Assembly: GCA_029893765.1 (NCBI GenBank)
Contig: JARXZD010000001.1
Coordinates: 1-64,000 of the forward strand
From: Bacilli bacterium PM5-9
GTDB lineage: Bacteria > Bacillota_I > Bacilli_A > JAJDGJ01
Direction: 5' to 3'
DNA: 64,000 nt
In this document: in pieces, positions 1 to 8,447 of the stretch
Position numbering within the stretch: position 1 is the stretch's first letter
Layout of the letters: each line of letters opens with the position of its first letter
Made by a program: the position numbers and the translations under genes
Notes under the pieces: generated by a model
Database searches by the model: none
What the model saw: only the letters and a program-made list of their open reading frames with translations
Told to the model about the DNA's origin: nothing

Positions 1-193
1 GTCACGCCAGTGGCATGGCTGGAAAGCTAAGTAGGGAAAGGATAACCGCTGAAGGCATCTAAGCGGGAAGCCTACTTCAAGATGAGATCTCCCAACAAGT
101 AAGACCCCTTGAAGACTACAAGGTAGATAGGACACAAGTGTAAGTGCAGTGATGTATTAAGCTGAGTGTTACTAATAGGTCGAGGACTTAACC
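1..193 (+). rRNA. rrl: 23S ribosomal RNA, 3' end (partial)
   Basis: The opening bases are the conserved 3' end of bacterial 23S rRNA, including the GATGAGATCTCCC block near 80 and the terminal ACTAATAGGTCGAGGACTTAACC-type segment ending near 193. The 5' part of the gene lies outside the window, and the exact 3' end is approximate. The local GC content is much higher than in the protein genes that follow, as expected for rRNA in an AT-rich genome. Confidence 0.95.
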
Positions 194-246
194 TTAGTGA
201 GTATACTATTATTTAGTTTTGAAAGATGAAGATCTTTCACAATAAG

Positions 247-355
247 TCTGGTGGCGATAGCAAGATGGACACACCTGTACCCATATCGAACACAGAAGTT
301 AAGCATCTTAGCGCTGAAGGTAGTACGCAAGTGTGAGAATAGGACGTTGCCAGGC
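247..355 (+). rRNA. rrf: 5S ribosomal RNA
   Basis: The terminal helix forms between the TCTGGTGGC-type 5' end and the GCCAGG 3' end near 349-354. The conserved internal CCCATATCGAACACAGAAGTT-type loop lies near 279-300. It follows the 23S gene after a roughly 50-base spacer that holds a small hairpin at 221-238 (GAAAGAT/ATCTTTC). Ends are good to about two bases. Confidence 0.93.
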
Positions 356-362
356 TTTTAAA

Positions 363-387
363 AGATAGCTATAGCTATCTTTTTTTT
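363..387 (+). terminator. Intrinsic terminator of the rRNA operon
   Basis: A perfect 7-bp stem AGATAGC/GCTATCT (363-369 with 374-380), loop TATA, runs directly into a T tract to 387. It lies just after 5S rRNA and 30 bases before tsaE. Confidence 0.85.
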
Positions 388-417
388 CTATCTAAATAAA
401 AAAAGGAGTGATTTAAC

Positions 418-891
418 TTGGAAAAAATTAGTCTACAAATTAATGATTTAAGTGAAATGAAAATTTTCGCAACAAAATTAGCTGATTATTTTATTAAAAA
501 TCCAGCAATTATTTTTTTAGATGGTGATTTAGGTGCAGGTAAAACAACTTTTACTCAATTTTTCGCAAAAGAAATTGGTGTTAATGATATTGTAACTTCA
601 CCTACTTTTAATATTTTCAAAAGATATCAAGGCTTAAAAACTTTTTTAAATCACTTTGATTTATATCGAATTAAAGAAAATGTTTATGATCAAGGTTTTG
701 AAGAGTATTGGTTTTCAAATGAAATCTCTATTATTGAGTGGTCAATTTATTTACCTGATGAGTTTAAAGAAATGTTTAATTTAAAAATTTCAATTGATAT
801 TGTTGATGAAAACATAAGAAAAATTGAATTAAATGGAGATAATTTAGTTATTTCATATATAAAGGAGAATTGTCATGAATTTATTTATTGA
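418..891 (+). CDS. tsaE: tRNA threonylcarbamoyladenosine biosynthesis ATPase TsaE
   Basis: TsaE is the ATPase that works with TsaB and TsaD to make N6-threonylcarbamoyladenosine at position 37 of ANN-decoding tRNAs. The 157-aa protein shows a Walker A loop GDLGAGKTT at residues 36-44, the HFDLYRI strand around Asp81 and an IIEW motif near 105-108, all typical of the family. The start is TTG at 418 with GGAG at 405-408. It overlaps tsaB by 17 bases. No promoter is visible between the rRNA terminator and this start, so it may be read from the rRNA operon by readthrough. Confidence 0.93.
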   Translation: MEKISLQINDLSEMKIFATKLADYFIKNPAIIFLDGDLGAGKTTFTQFFAKEIGVNDIVTSPTFNIFKRYQGLKTFLNHFDLYRIKENVYDQGFEEYWFSNEISIIEWSIYLPDEFKEMFNLKISIDIVDENIRKIELNGDNLVISYIKENCHEFIY

Positions 892-1411
892 TACATCAAA
901 TAATTATATAATTTTTTCATTGTTTTCAAATGATAGTGTTATGGATTATACTTGCATTGAGACAAATAGAAATCAATCTGAAATTTTTATTGATGAGTTG
1001 AATAATTTTTTATTAAAAAACAATTATAAACTTGAACAAATTGATAACTTTTTCTTTGCACAAGGACCTGGTAGTTTTACTGGAATAAGAGTTGGTTTAA
1101 CAGTAGCAAAAGCTTTAAAAGTATCTGGTTATAATAATGTTTATGTTCTTAGCTCATTAGAAATTTTATTTAATCAGTATAATGATTGTAAAGCTATTAT
1201 TGATGCAAGAGGAAACAAATACTATTATCAAAAAGTAAAAGATGGTGTTTTTAGTACACCAACAATTATCGAAAAAGATAGTATTGATATACAAGATGCT
1301 AAGCAATATGAAAATTCTTTTGAAAATATCGCTGAAAATGTTTTGAATTTAGTTAAGGCTAAAAGATATAGCTTAGATATTGATAGTTTATACATAAAGG
1401 ATGCGTTTTAA
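875..1411 (+). CDS. tsaB: tRNA threonylcarbamoyladenosine biosynthesis scaffold TsaB
   Basis: TsaB is an inactive paralogue of TsaD that forms the core of the bacterial t6A synthase. The family signature GPGSFTGIRVGL is at residues 64-75, and the ASKHA-type start MNLFIDTSNN is clear. At 178 aa it is clearly shorter than the roughly 220-230 aa TsaB of well-studied bacteria, so the C-terminal lobe is reduced. An AAAGGAGAA ribosome binding site lies inside the end of tsaE, so translation is probably coupled. The gene ends one base before the rimI start. Confidence 0.92.
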   Translation: MNLFIDTSNNYIIFSLFSNDSVMDYTCIETNRNQSEIFIDELNNFLLKNNYKLEQIDNFFFAQGPGSFTGIRVGLTVAKALKVSGYNNVYVLSSLEILFNQYNDCKAIIDARGNKYYYQKVKDGVFSTPTIIEKDSIDIQDAKQYENSFENIAENVLNLVKAKRYSLDIDSLYIKDAF

Positions 1412-1837
1412 TTGAAACTACAGAAGGCTACTGAAAATGATATAAATAATATATTAGAATTACATAATAATTTATTTGATTATAAATATAGTTATGATAA
1501 TTATCATTATGAATTAGATTTAGATATATCTGATTTTATGGTTTTAAAAAACGATGATGAAATAATTGGTTTTTTTATAGTTCATAGTATTTTTGAGCAA
1601 CTAGAAATTGTAATGATTGCTATATCAAATAATTATCAGTATCAAGGATATGGCCAATTTTTAATGAATTATATTGAATATTTAATGATAAAAAATGGAT
1701 GCCAAGAAATAATTTTAGAAGTTTCGTGTTTTAATGAAAAAGCAATTAATTTTTATAAAAAAAATAGGTTTGAATTAATTTCTCAAAGAAATGATTATTA
1801 TTCTAAAAATAATCATGCATTAATTTTTAGAAAGTAG
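1412..1837 (+). CDS. rimI: GNAT N-acetyltransferase, RimI-like (ribosomal protein S18 alanine acetyltransferase)
   Basis: This 141-aa protein has the GNAT fold. The acetyl-CoA pyrophosphate loop QYQGYG lies at residues 76-81, followed by the FL(x)nA-type helix and a late NEKAINFYKKNRF segment at 108-120 that is typical of RimI. RimI acetylates the N terminus of ribosomal protein S18 and is commonly encoded between tsaB and tsaD, as here. The start is TTG at 1412, immediately after the tsaB stop, with AAAGGA about ten bases upstream. Substrate assignment rests on gene order, so a different GNAT activity cannot be ruled out. Confidence 0.82.
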   Translation: MKLQKATENDINNILELHNNLFDYKYSYDNYHYELDLDISDFMVLKNDDEIIGFFIVHSIFEQLEIVMIAISNNYQYQGYGQFLMNYIEYLMIKNGCQEIILEVSCFNEKAINFYKKNRFELISQRNDYYSKNNHALIFRK

Positions 1838-1843
1838 GTATAT

Positions 1844-2854
1844 ATGATGAAAGAAGTAATTTTAGCAATTGAAACATCTTGTGATGAAACAGCAATTTCA
1901 ATAATTAAAGATAATGAAATAGTCGCAAATGTTGTATCATCACAAATAAAAGATCATCAATTTAATGGTGGCGTTGTACCAGAACTTGCATCACGCCTTC
2001 ATTTGAAAAATATTGATATTGTTTTTTGTGAGGCATTAAATAAGGCAAATCTTACAATAGATGATATTGATTATATTTCGGTTGTTAATGGTCCTGGTTT
2101 AATTGGTGCTTTACATGTAGGAGTAGTGTTTGCTAAATCATTATCATTTATAAATAACATTCCACTTTTATTTGTTCATCATATTGCAGGACATATATAT
2201 GCTAACAATCTAATTGATGAATTAAAGTTTCCATTACTTGCACTAGTTGTTTCTGGTGGTCATACAGAATTAGTTTTGATGAAAGAACACTTATCTTTTG
2301 AAGTGTTAGGACAAACTTTGGATGATGCAATAGGAGAGTGTTATGATAAAGTTGCAAGAATTCTTGGTCTAGGATATCCAGGTGGACCAATAATTGATAA
2401 ACTTGCTAAAGAAGGAAAGGATATTTATGATTTCCCAATTCCTCTAGATGATAAAAGTTATAATTTTTCATACAGTGGTTTAAAATCGGCAGTAATTAAC
2501 AAAGTTAATCAGTTAAAAATGAAAAATGAAAATTTCAATGTTGAAGATATTGCTTCTTCATTTCAAACAAGTGCAATACAACCTTTACTAAACAAATCAT
2601 TAAATGCAATTAAAGAGTATAATGTAAAACACTTTGTTTTAGCTGGTGGGGTTGCTGCAAACTCATATTTAAGAGATGAAGTACAAGATATGGTAAATAC
2701 GAATAAATTAGATATTAAGCTAACATTACCTCCATTATGGTGTTGTACTGATAATGCAGCGATGATTGCATCATTATCATCATTCTATTGTAGTGATGAT
2801 TATAAATTAGAATATAATTTTGGTGTTGAACCAAACAAAAAAATTAGTAAGTAG
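1844..2854 (+). CDS. tsaD: tRNA N6-adenosine threonylcarbamoyltransferase TsaD
   Basis: TsaD (YgjD/Kae1 family) transfers the threonylcarbamoyl group from threonylcarbamoyl-AMP to A37 of tRNA. The 336-aa sequence has the N-terminal ILAIETSCDET motif, metal-binding H113-x3-H117 in HHIAGH, the SGGHTEL nucleotide-binding segment and a C-terminal LAGGVAANSYLR motif. Two adjacent ATG codons (1844 and 1847) could start it. TsaC, which makes the intermediate, is not in the window. It is the last gene of the t6A operon. Confidence 0.96.
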   Translation: MMKEVILAIETSCDETAISIIKDNEIVANVVSSQIKDHQFNGGVVPELASRLHLKNIDIVFCEALNKANLTIDDIDYISVVNGPGLIGALHVGVVFAKSLSFINNIPLLFVHHIAGHIYANNLIDELKFPLLALVVSGGHTELVLMKEHLSFEVLGQTLDDAIGECYDKVARILGLGYPGGPIIDKLAKEGKDIYDFPIPLDDKSYNFSYSGLKSAVINKVNQLKMKNENFNVEDIASSFQTSAIQPLLNKSLNAIKEYNVKHFVLAGGVAANSYLRDEVQDMVNTNKLDIKLTLPPLWCCTDNAAMIASLSSFYCSDDYKLEYNFGVEPNKKISK

Positions 2855-2884
2855 AGAAATATGGTATTAATAAACTTATAAATA

Positions 2885-2893
2885 TGGTATAAT
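2885..2893 (+). promoter_or_regulatory. Extended -10 promoter for proS
   Basis: TGGTATAAT (TG-N-TATAAT) lies 32 bases before the proS start. No good -35 is seen at the usual spacing, which is common for extended -10 promoters. It opens the long housekeeping run from proS onward. Confidence 0.6.
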
Positions 2894-2925
2894 ATTATAT
2901 TATTGAGAAGGGATAGATATAGTTT

Positions 2926-4638
2926 ATGAAACAAAGCAGAATGTTCATTCCAACAACTAGGAATGTAATAGAAGAAGATGTAACATCAAAGTCATTTATG
3001 GTGATGCAAAAAGCAGGTATGATAAAGCAAGTTGCTGCAGGTGTGTTTACATATCTACCACTTGCTCATATGATAATTAAGAATATTGAGAAGATATGTC
3101 GTGAAGAATTAGCGGCAATTGGTTGTGTAGAAATGTTGATGCCAACTTTACAACCACAAGAATTATGGGAAGAATCTGGCCGTTGGTCAAAGTATGGACC
3201 AGAACTAATGAGATTGAAAGATCGTCATGATCGTAGTTTTTGTTTAGGACCAACACATGAAGAAGTTGTAACAAGTGCAATTAAAGATCATGTAAAATCT
3301 TGGCGTTCATTACCACTTTCTTTATATCAAATTCAAACAAAATTTAGAGATGAAAAACGTCCACGCTTTGGTTTAATGCGAGGCCGTGAGTTTATAATGA
3401 AAGATGCATATTCTTTTCATACTGATTATGAGGGATTAAGTGCTCATTATGATGAGATGTCTGGAGCATATGAAAAAATATTTTCTAGATGCGGATTAAA
3501 AACAATAAAAGTTAGTGCTGATAATGGCTCTATTGGTGGTTCAGATTCAACAGAGTTTATGTCTATCTCTGAAGTAGGAGAGGATACTTTAGTATATTGT
3601 GAAAAATGTGGCTATCAAGCTAACTTAGAAAAAGCATCAGCAAAATATGATGAAGCTGATGTTCAAGAAGAAGTTATGGAATTGAAACTTATTGATACTC
3701 CAAATGTTTCATCAATTGCTGAAATATCAGAGTTTCTAGGATTTAATCCTAATAGAACCGCAAAATATATTACTTACATTGACGATGCTACTTCAAAGTA
3801 TTATTTAGTTGTATGTCAAGGTAATTATGAAATAAATGAAGTTAAGCTTTCTAATTTAGTACAGGCTAGAGAGCTAAGATTATTAAGTGATGAGGAATTA
3901 GTTGAACAGGGTTTAATAAAAGGGTTTATTGGGGCAATTAATTTTAAAGCTAAAGATGATTTTATTGTGGTTGCTGATGAAGCTATTACAAAATTAAAAA
4001 ATCATACTGCTGGTGGAAACATATTGGATACTCACTATATTAACATTAATTATGGTCGTGATTATACTGCTGATTTTGTTGGAGATATTAAAGAAGTTCA
4101 TGAAGGTGATCTTTGTTTACATTGCGATGAAAAACTTACTTTTGCTAAAGGTATTGAAGTGGGTCATATTTTTAAAATTGGTGATGTTTATACAAAGGCA
4201 ATGAAATGTACTTATTTAGATAAAGATCAAAAAGAAGTACCAATGCAAATGGGTAGTTATGGAATTGGTGTTTCAAGGATATTAATGGCAGTTGTTGAGA
4301 CTTATGCAGAAGATAATAATAAAATAATATGGCCAAAAGAGTTACAACCTTTTGATGTTCATTTACTTGTAGTTGATACTAAAAAAGAAGAACAAGTAAT
4401 TAATGCTGAAAAAATATATAATGAGTTGAGCATGCGAGGCATTAGAGTGTTGTATGATGATCGTAAAGAAAGACCTGGCTCTAAGTTTGCTGATAGTGAT
4501 TTAATTGGAATGAAAAATAGAATTGTTGTTGGTAAAATGGCTGGTGAAAATATTGTTGAATATTTAAATAGAGAAAAAGATCAAAAAGTTGATATAAATG
4601 TTAGCGATGTTGTTCAAACAATAATAGATAATATTTAA
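2926..4638 (+). CDS. proS: Proline--tRNA ligase (bacterial type, with editing insertion)
   Basis: Class II prolyl-tRNA synthetase that charges tRNA-Pro. The 570-aa length matches the bacterial form, in which a YbaK-like editing domain (about residues 230-400) is inserted in the catalytic core. Motif 2 is seen as KFRDEKRPRFGLMRGREF, and motif 3 as MGSYGIGVSR. The C-terminal anticodon-binding domain begins near FDVHLLVVDT. A ribosome binding site AGAAGGGA precedes the ATG. A short unknown gene follows after ten bases, so the downstream genes are probably cotranscribed. Confidence 0.96.
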   Translation: MKQSRMFIPTTRNVIEEDVTSKSFMVMQKAGMIKQVAAGVFTYLPLAHMIIKNIEKICREELAAIGCVEMLMPTLQPQELWEESGRWSKYGPELMRLKDRHDRSFCLGPTHEEVVTSAIKDHVKSWRSLPLSLYQIQTKFRDEKRPRFGLMRGREFIMKDAYSFHTDYEGLSAHYDEMSGAYEKIFSRCGLKTIKVSADNGSIGGSDSTEFMSISEVGEDTLVYCEKCGYQANLEKASAKYDEADVQEEVMELKLIDTPNVSSIAEISEFLGFNPNRTAKYITYIDDATSKYYLVVCQGNYEINEVKLSNLVQARELRLLSDEELVEQGLIKGFIGAINFKAKDDFIVVADEAITKLKNHTAGGNILDTHYININYGRDYTADFVGDIKEVHEGDLCLHCDEKLTFAKGIEVGHIFKIGDVYTKAMKCTYLDKDQKEVPMQMGSYGIGVSRILMAVVETYAEDNNKIIWPKELQPFDVHLLVVDTKKEEQVINAEKIYNELSMRGIRVLYDDRKERPGSKFADSDLIGMKNRIVVGKMAGENIVEYLNREKDQKVDINVSDVVQTIIDNI

Positions 4639-4648
4639 GAGGATACAT

Positions 4649-5584
4649 ATGGAAGAAATAAAAAAATTAATAGTTGATGAAAAATATGAAGATGCACTAA
4701 AAAAGTTATTAGTTTTAGAAGGTCAATATTTATCTAAAATTCAATGCTTATATGAATTAAAAAAGTATAATGAATTGGTTATCTTTTTTGAGCAAATAGT
4801 TGATAGTATTGAAGATGATTATTTTGAGATATTAGGATATTATATTTTATCTTTAATTGAGCAAGAAGAGTTTGATAAAGCTTTAAGTATTTTAAATGAA
4901 GAATTATCAATGCCATACATTCAAGATAATTATGAAGAAGTGTTAAATAACTTATATGATGATGTTGTTGCAAAAAAACAAGCATACCTAATTGAATCTG
5001 GTGTCTATAATCAAACAATTACTGAAGAGGATATTGTTGAAGTTTTATTTGAAAATAATTATGATGAGCAACTTAGTATTTTAATGAAACTAGATGATTA
5101 TAATGTTAGAAAAATAAAAGATGATTTAGAAAAATATTTGTTAAGTGAAAAATCACCAGTATTAAAAACATTTATTTTAGAAGTTTTCATTAAACAACAA
5201 ATTTCAGATGTTATTTTAGTAAATAAACATGGATATGAATATGAATTTATGGCAAGTGCAAACCAATTAGTATTCCAAGATATTAATTATCTAAAAACAA
5301 GAAATCTTTTAGAGGAACATCTAGCTAAGTTTCCAAGTTATCTTGTAATGGCATTGGATATTTTAGATTTATTCGTTTATATTATTTACCCTCAAACAAT
5401 AGATGTTGATGAGATAAATAGTTATGCAGCATTAATTGAATATTACATTTTCTCATTAAATATTGATGAATTAGTTGCTGATTTTGAAGAATTTTATAAT
5501 GTTGATACAAGTGATATTATTAATAGAGTTGATTTTTTAATTGAGATGCTTGAATCTGAAGAAAAGTATGTGAATGCTTTATGA
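4649..5584 (+). CDS. Unknown acidic helical repeat-like protein
   Basis: I do not recognise this 311-aa family with confidence. The sequence is strongly acidic and predicted helical, with repeated pairs such as KYEDALKKLLVLEGQ and EFDKALSILNEEL that resemble TPR-type helix pairs in the first 120 residues. There is no signal peptide, membrane segment or enzyme motif. AAGAGG at 4637-4642 supports the ATG start. It lies between proS and ybeY and overlaps ybeY by four bases (ATGA), so it is translated with genes of ribosome maturation and tRNA charging. A scaffolding role is only a guess. Confidence 0.75.
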   Translation: MEEIKKLIVDEKYEDALKKLLVLEGQYLSKIQCLYELKKYNELVIFFEQIVDSIEDDYFEILGYYILSLIEQEEFDKALSILNEELSMPYIQDNYEEVLNNLYDDVVAKKQAYLIESGVYNQTITEEDIVEVLFENNYDEQLSILMKLDDYNVRKIKDDLEKYLLSEKSPVLKTFILEVFIKQQISDVILVNKHGYEYEFMASANQLVFQDINYLKTRNLLEEHLAKFPSYLVMALDILDLFVYIIYPQTIDVDEINSYAALIEYYIFSLNIDELVADFEEFYNVDTSDIINRVDFLIEMLESEEKYVNAL

Positions 5585-6027
5585 TAGAAATTAATTTTAT
5601 GAATAACTATGCTAAAGAATATAATCGTTATTACGATATATATCTTGAATTAGCAAGTATAACATTATCGCAACTAAATTTAAATGATGATTATGAAATA
5701 AGCGTTACATTAGTAGATAACAATACAATAAAAAAAATAAATACTGAGTATCGATTTAAAAATTATGCAACAGATGTTATTACATTTGAAAATGAAATAA
5801 TTGGTTATTATGAAGATAGTATTGATTTAGGAGATGTCTTTATAAGTGTTGATAAGGCAATAGAACAAGCAAATGAATATCAACATTCAATTGATAGAGA
5901 ATTATCATTTCTCTTTGTTCATGGAATGTTACACACACTAGGATACGACCATCAAAATATTGATGATGAAAATAAAATGATTTCATTACAAGAGGTGATT
6001 TTAAATGCTTACCAAAGTAAAAAGTAA
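5581..6027 (+). CDS. ybeY: Endoribonuclease YbeY (16S rRNA maturation)
   Basis: YbeY is a zinc-dependent endoribonuclease needed for 16S rRNA 3'-end processing and ribosome quality control. The metal site HGMLHTLGYDH at residues 114-124 contains all three histidines (114, 118, 124). The central NxxYRFKNYATDVITF segment is the usual substrate-side motif. The length, 148 aa, is normal. It overlaps the upstream unknown gene by 4 bases and dgkA downstream by 23 bases, which implies tight translational coupling. The order ybeY-dgkA-cdd-era is widely conserved in Firmicutes. Confidence 0.95.
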   Translation: MIEINFMNNYAKEYNRYYDIYLELASITLSQLNLNDDYEISVTLVDNNTIKKINTEYRFKNYATDVITFENEIIGYYEDSIDLGDVFISVDKAIEQANEYQHSIDRELSFLFVHGMLHTLGYDHQNIDDENKMISLQEVILNAYQSKK

Positions 6028-6400
6028 ATTTAAAGATAAAAATCATTATAAAAATCATAATAAGTTTAAAGTTGCTTTTAATGGTATAAAAACAGTATTC
6101 TATGAAGAATCAAGTTTTCGATATCAATTTATACTATTTATTTTAGCTGTAATAGTAGGATTTCTATTGAAATTAAATAAACTTGAGTGGATTGTAATTT
6201 TATTTGCATCAACAATTGTATTTACATTTGAAATGATGAATACAGCAATTGAAAATATAATTGATTTAGTAAGTCCAGATTATAATGAATTAGCAGGTAA
6301 AATTAAAGATATTAGTGCAGGTGCAGTTTTAGTTTCTACAATAGGAGCACTTGTAATTGGAATTATTATTTTTTATAAAAAAATATTTTATTTATTTTAA
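6005..6400 (+). CDS. dgkA: Undecaprenol/diacylglycerol kinase, DgkA family
   Basis: Small integral membrane lipid kinase. In Gram-positive bacteria this family mainly phosphorylates undecaprenol for cell-wall carrier recycling. The 131-aa protein has a basic N terminus, three membrane segments (about 40-60, 65-85 and 105-125) and the conserved EMMNTAIENIIDLV motif that carries the catalytic glutamate and metal ligands. It starts inside ybeY, and the long overlap is unusual but the frame is clearly coding. Which lipid is used cannot be read from the sequence. Confidence 0.92.
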   Translation: MLTKVKSKFKDKNHYKNHNKFKVAFNGIKTVFYEESSFRYQFILFILAVIVGFLLKLNKLEWIVILFASTIVFTFEMMNTAIENIIDLVSPDYNELAGKIKDISAGAVLVSTIGALVIGIIIFYKKIFYLF

Positions 6401-6415
6401 TGAAAGGGTGTTACT

Positions 6416-6832
6416 ATGGAAAATTCAATTAGAGAAACATTATTTAATTTAAGTCAAAAAGCATATCATAATGCTTACGCTCCATATTCAAACTATAATG
6501 TAGGAGCAGCATTAATAACAAAAGATCAAAAAGCTTTTATTGGTGCTAATATTGAAAATGCATCTTATGGATCATCAATATGTGCTGAAAGAGTATGTAT
6601 ATGTAGTGCGTATGCAAATGGAGTACAAAAAGACGATATTGTTGGTTTTGCGATTGTTAGTAATTCTGATGAGCCAGCAATGCCTTGTGGAGCTTGTCTT
6701 CAAGTATTGAATGAATTATTGAAAAGTGATACTACTATTTATGTTTTTAATTTAAATGGTGAGTGTATTGAAACTAATATGGCAACATTGCTTCCATATC
6801 CTTTTGATAAGGATGATTTAAAAAATGTTTAA
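6416..6832 (+). CDS. cdd: Cytidine deaminase
   Basis: Zinc enzyme that converts cytidine and deoxycytidine to the uridine forms in pyrimidine salvage. The 138-aa protein has the catalytic C56-A57-E58 and the second zinc motif P90-C91-x2-C94. The NVGAAL strand and GANIENASYG substrate-binding loop are also present. The length matches homotetrameric small Cdd enzymes. A GAAAGGGTG ribosome binding site precedes the ATG. It overlaps era by eight bases, in the conserved dgkA-cdd-era order. Confidence 0.96.
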   Translation: MENSIRETLFNLSQKAYHNAYAPYSNYNVGAALITKDQKAFIGANIENASYGSSICAERVCICSAYANGVQKDDIVGFAIVSNSDEPAMPCGACLQVLNELLKSDTTIYVFNLNGECIETNMATLLPYPFDKDDLKNV

Positions 6833-7724
6833 ATCTGGTTTTGTTTCAATAGTTGGTCGTCCAAATGTAGGGAAATCAACATTACTAAATTCCTTTTTAA
6901 AACATAAGGTAGCAATAATGTCTAACAAACCACAAACAACACGTAATAAAATTCAAGGAATCTATACAGATGAAGATGCACAAATTATTTTTATTGATAC
7001 TCCAGGAATTCATAAACCAAAAAGTAATTTATCTACATTTATGAATAAGAGTGCTTATAGTGCAACAAGAGATGTTGATTTAATTTTATTTTTATCAAAT
7101 ATTGATGAACCAATGTCAACAGGCGATAAAATGATTATTGATAGTCTTAAAGATTCTGAAAGTAAAGTGTTTCTTGTTTTGAATAAAATAGATTTAGTCA
7201 ATAAAGAATATATGATTAAATATATGAATAGTTTAACAAAAGAACAGCTAGATATTTTTGATGAAATCATACCAATTTCAGCAAAAAATAAAACTAATAC
7301 AGATAAGCTGTTACAATTGATAAAAGATAATTTAGAAGAAGGAATAAAATATTATCCTGATGAAGCAATAAGCGATCATCCTGAAAATTTTATTTTTAAA
7401 GAAATAATTAGAGAAAAACTTTTACAATTAACTGGTGATGAAATACCACATTCAGTTGCAGTAACTATAGATAAAGTGAAAAAGAAAAATAATGGTTCTA
7501 TATTAATAAATGCAACGATAATTGTTGAAAGAAATTCTCAAAAAGGTATTATTATAGGAAAAAATGGTTCTAAATTAAAAGAAGTTGGAATTCTTGCAAG
7601 AGAAGAACTAGAACAAATTTTAGGATCTAAGGTATATCTTGAAACTTTTGTTAAAGTTGAAAAAGATTGGCGTAATAAGCAATATCAATTAAATGAATTT
7701 GGTTATAACGATGATAATTACTAA
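6825..7724 (+). CDS. era: GTPase Era (30S ribosome assembly)
   Basis: Era binds the 3' end of 16S rRNA and helps assemble the 30S subunit. The 299-aa protein has G1 GRPNVGKST (11-19), G3 DTPG, G4 NKID and a C-terminal KH RNA-binding domain around GIIIGKNGSKLKEVG. It overlaps cdd by eight bases and recO by 14-32 bases depending on the recO start. Location in the ybeY-era-recO neighbourhood fits a ribosome and DNA-repair housekeeping operon. Confidence 0.97.
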   Translation: MFKSGFVSIVGRPNVGKSTLLNSFLKHKVAIMSNKPQTTRNKIQGIYTDEDAQIIFIDTPGIHKPKSNLSTFMNKSAYSATRDVDLILFLSNIDEPMSTGDKMIIDSLKDSESKVFLVLNKIDLVNKEYMIKYMNSLTKEQLDIFDEIIPISAKNKTNTDKLLQLIKDNLEEGIKYYPDEAISDHPENFIFKEIIREKLLQLTGDEIPHSVAVTIDKVKKKNNGSILINATIIVERNSQKGIIIGKNGSKLKEVGILAREELEQILGSKVYLETFVKVEKDWRNKQYQLNEFGYNDDNY

Positions 7725-8436
7725 GGATTTAAAGGGAATAGTTTTTAATATTTTTAATTATAAGGAAAACGATTTAATTGTTGATGTTCTATCATATCAA
7801 TATGGATTTATGCAATTATATGTTAGAGGTGGACAAAAAACAACTTCAAAATCATTCTTTATCTTTAAAATATTTAATTTTATTACTTTTGATGTTTCAA
7901 AACTTAATTTAGAAGAACTTTCAATTTATAAAAGTGGAAGTGTAGATAGAATATTTGATTATACTTGTTTAAATTATGAGCAAATGAATCTAGTAATGTT
8001 CATGTCTGAATTATTAATAAAAATTAAACATCAAAAAGATATTAATTACAAAAAATATTATGAGTTTTTAGAAGAAATAATTGTTGATATTTCAAAAAAG
8101 AAGAATTCATATTTCTTAACTAATTACTTTATTTATAATACACTTGAGCTTATTGGATGCGCTCCAAATTTAGAAAGTTGTTATAATTGTGCAAAAACAA
8201 ATAATATAGTTGCATTTGATTTAAAAAATAGTGGTTTTATATGTAAAGAATGTTTTGATAACAATTCAAAATATTTAATGGATAAAGATATTTTGAATTA
8301 TTTATATAAGCTAAGTAACGGCAATGAAATTACAAATAACAAGAAATCATATGATAAATATGTGTTTGATTTACTAACAGATTTGTTATATGAAAATGCT
8401 GGAGTGTACTTAACTTCAGTGAAATATATATATTAG
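7711..8436 (+). CDS. recO: DNA repair protein RecO
   Basis: RecO loads RecA on SSB-coated DNA with RecR and RecF. The protein begins with the OB-fold pattern MIITKDLKGIVFNIFNYKENDLIVDV. It carries a C-terminal zinc-type cluster made from CAPNLESCYNC and FICKEC. I chose ATG 7711, which gives the normal N terminus. An in-frame ATG at 7693 would add six residues and lengthen the overlap with era. Sequence conservation in RecO is low, so the call rests on the N-terminal pattern, the cysteines and the era-recO-glyS order. Confidence 0.9.
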   Translation: MIITKDLKGIVFNIFNYKENDLIVDVLSYQYGFMQLYVRGGQKTTSKSFFIFKIFNFITFDVSKLNLEELSIYKSGSVDRIFDYTCLNYEQMNLVMFMSELLIKIKHQKDINYKKYYEFLEEIIVDISKKKNSYFLTNYFIYNTLELIGCAPNLESCYNCAKTNNIVAFDLKNSGFICKECFDNNSKYLMDKDILNYLYKLSNGNEITNNKKSYDKYVFDLLTDLLYENAGVYLTSVKYIY

Positions 8437-8447
8437 GAGGAAAAGAA

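Noticed and set aside
4013-4204. A 63-aa plus-strand frame inside proS
   Set aside because: It lies in another frame of a firmly identified synthetase gene, with no ribosome site or family features.
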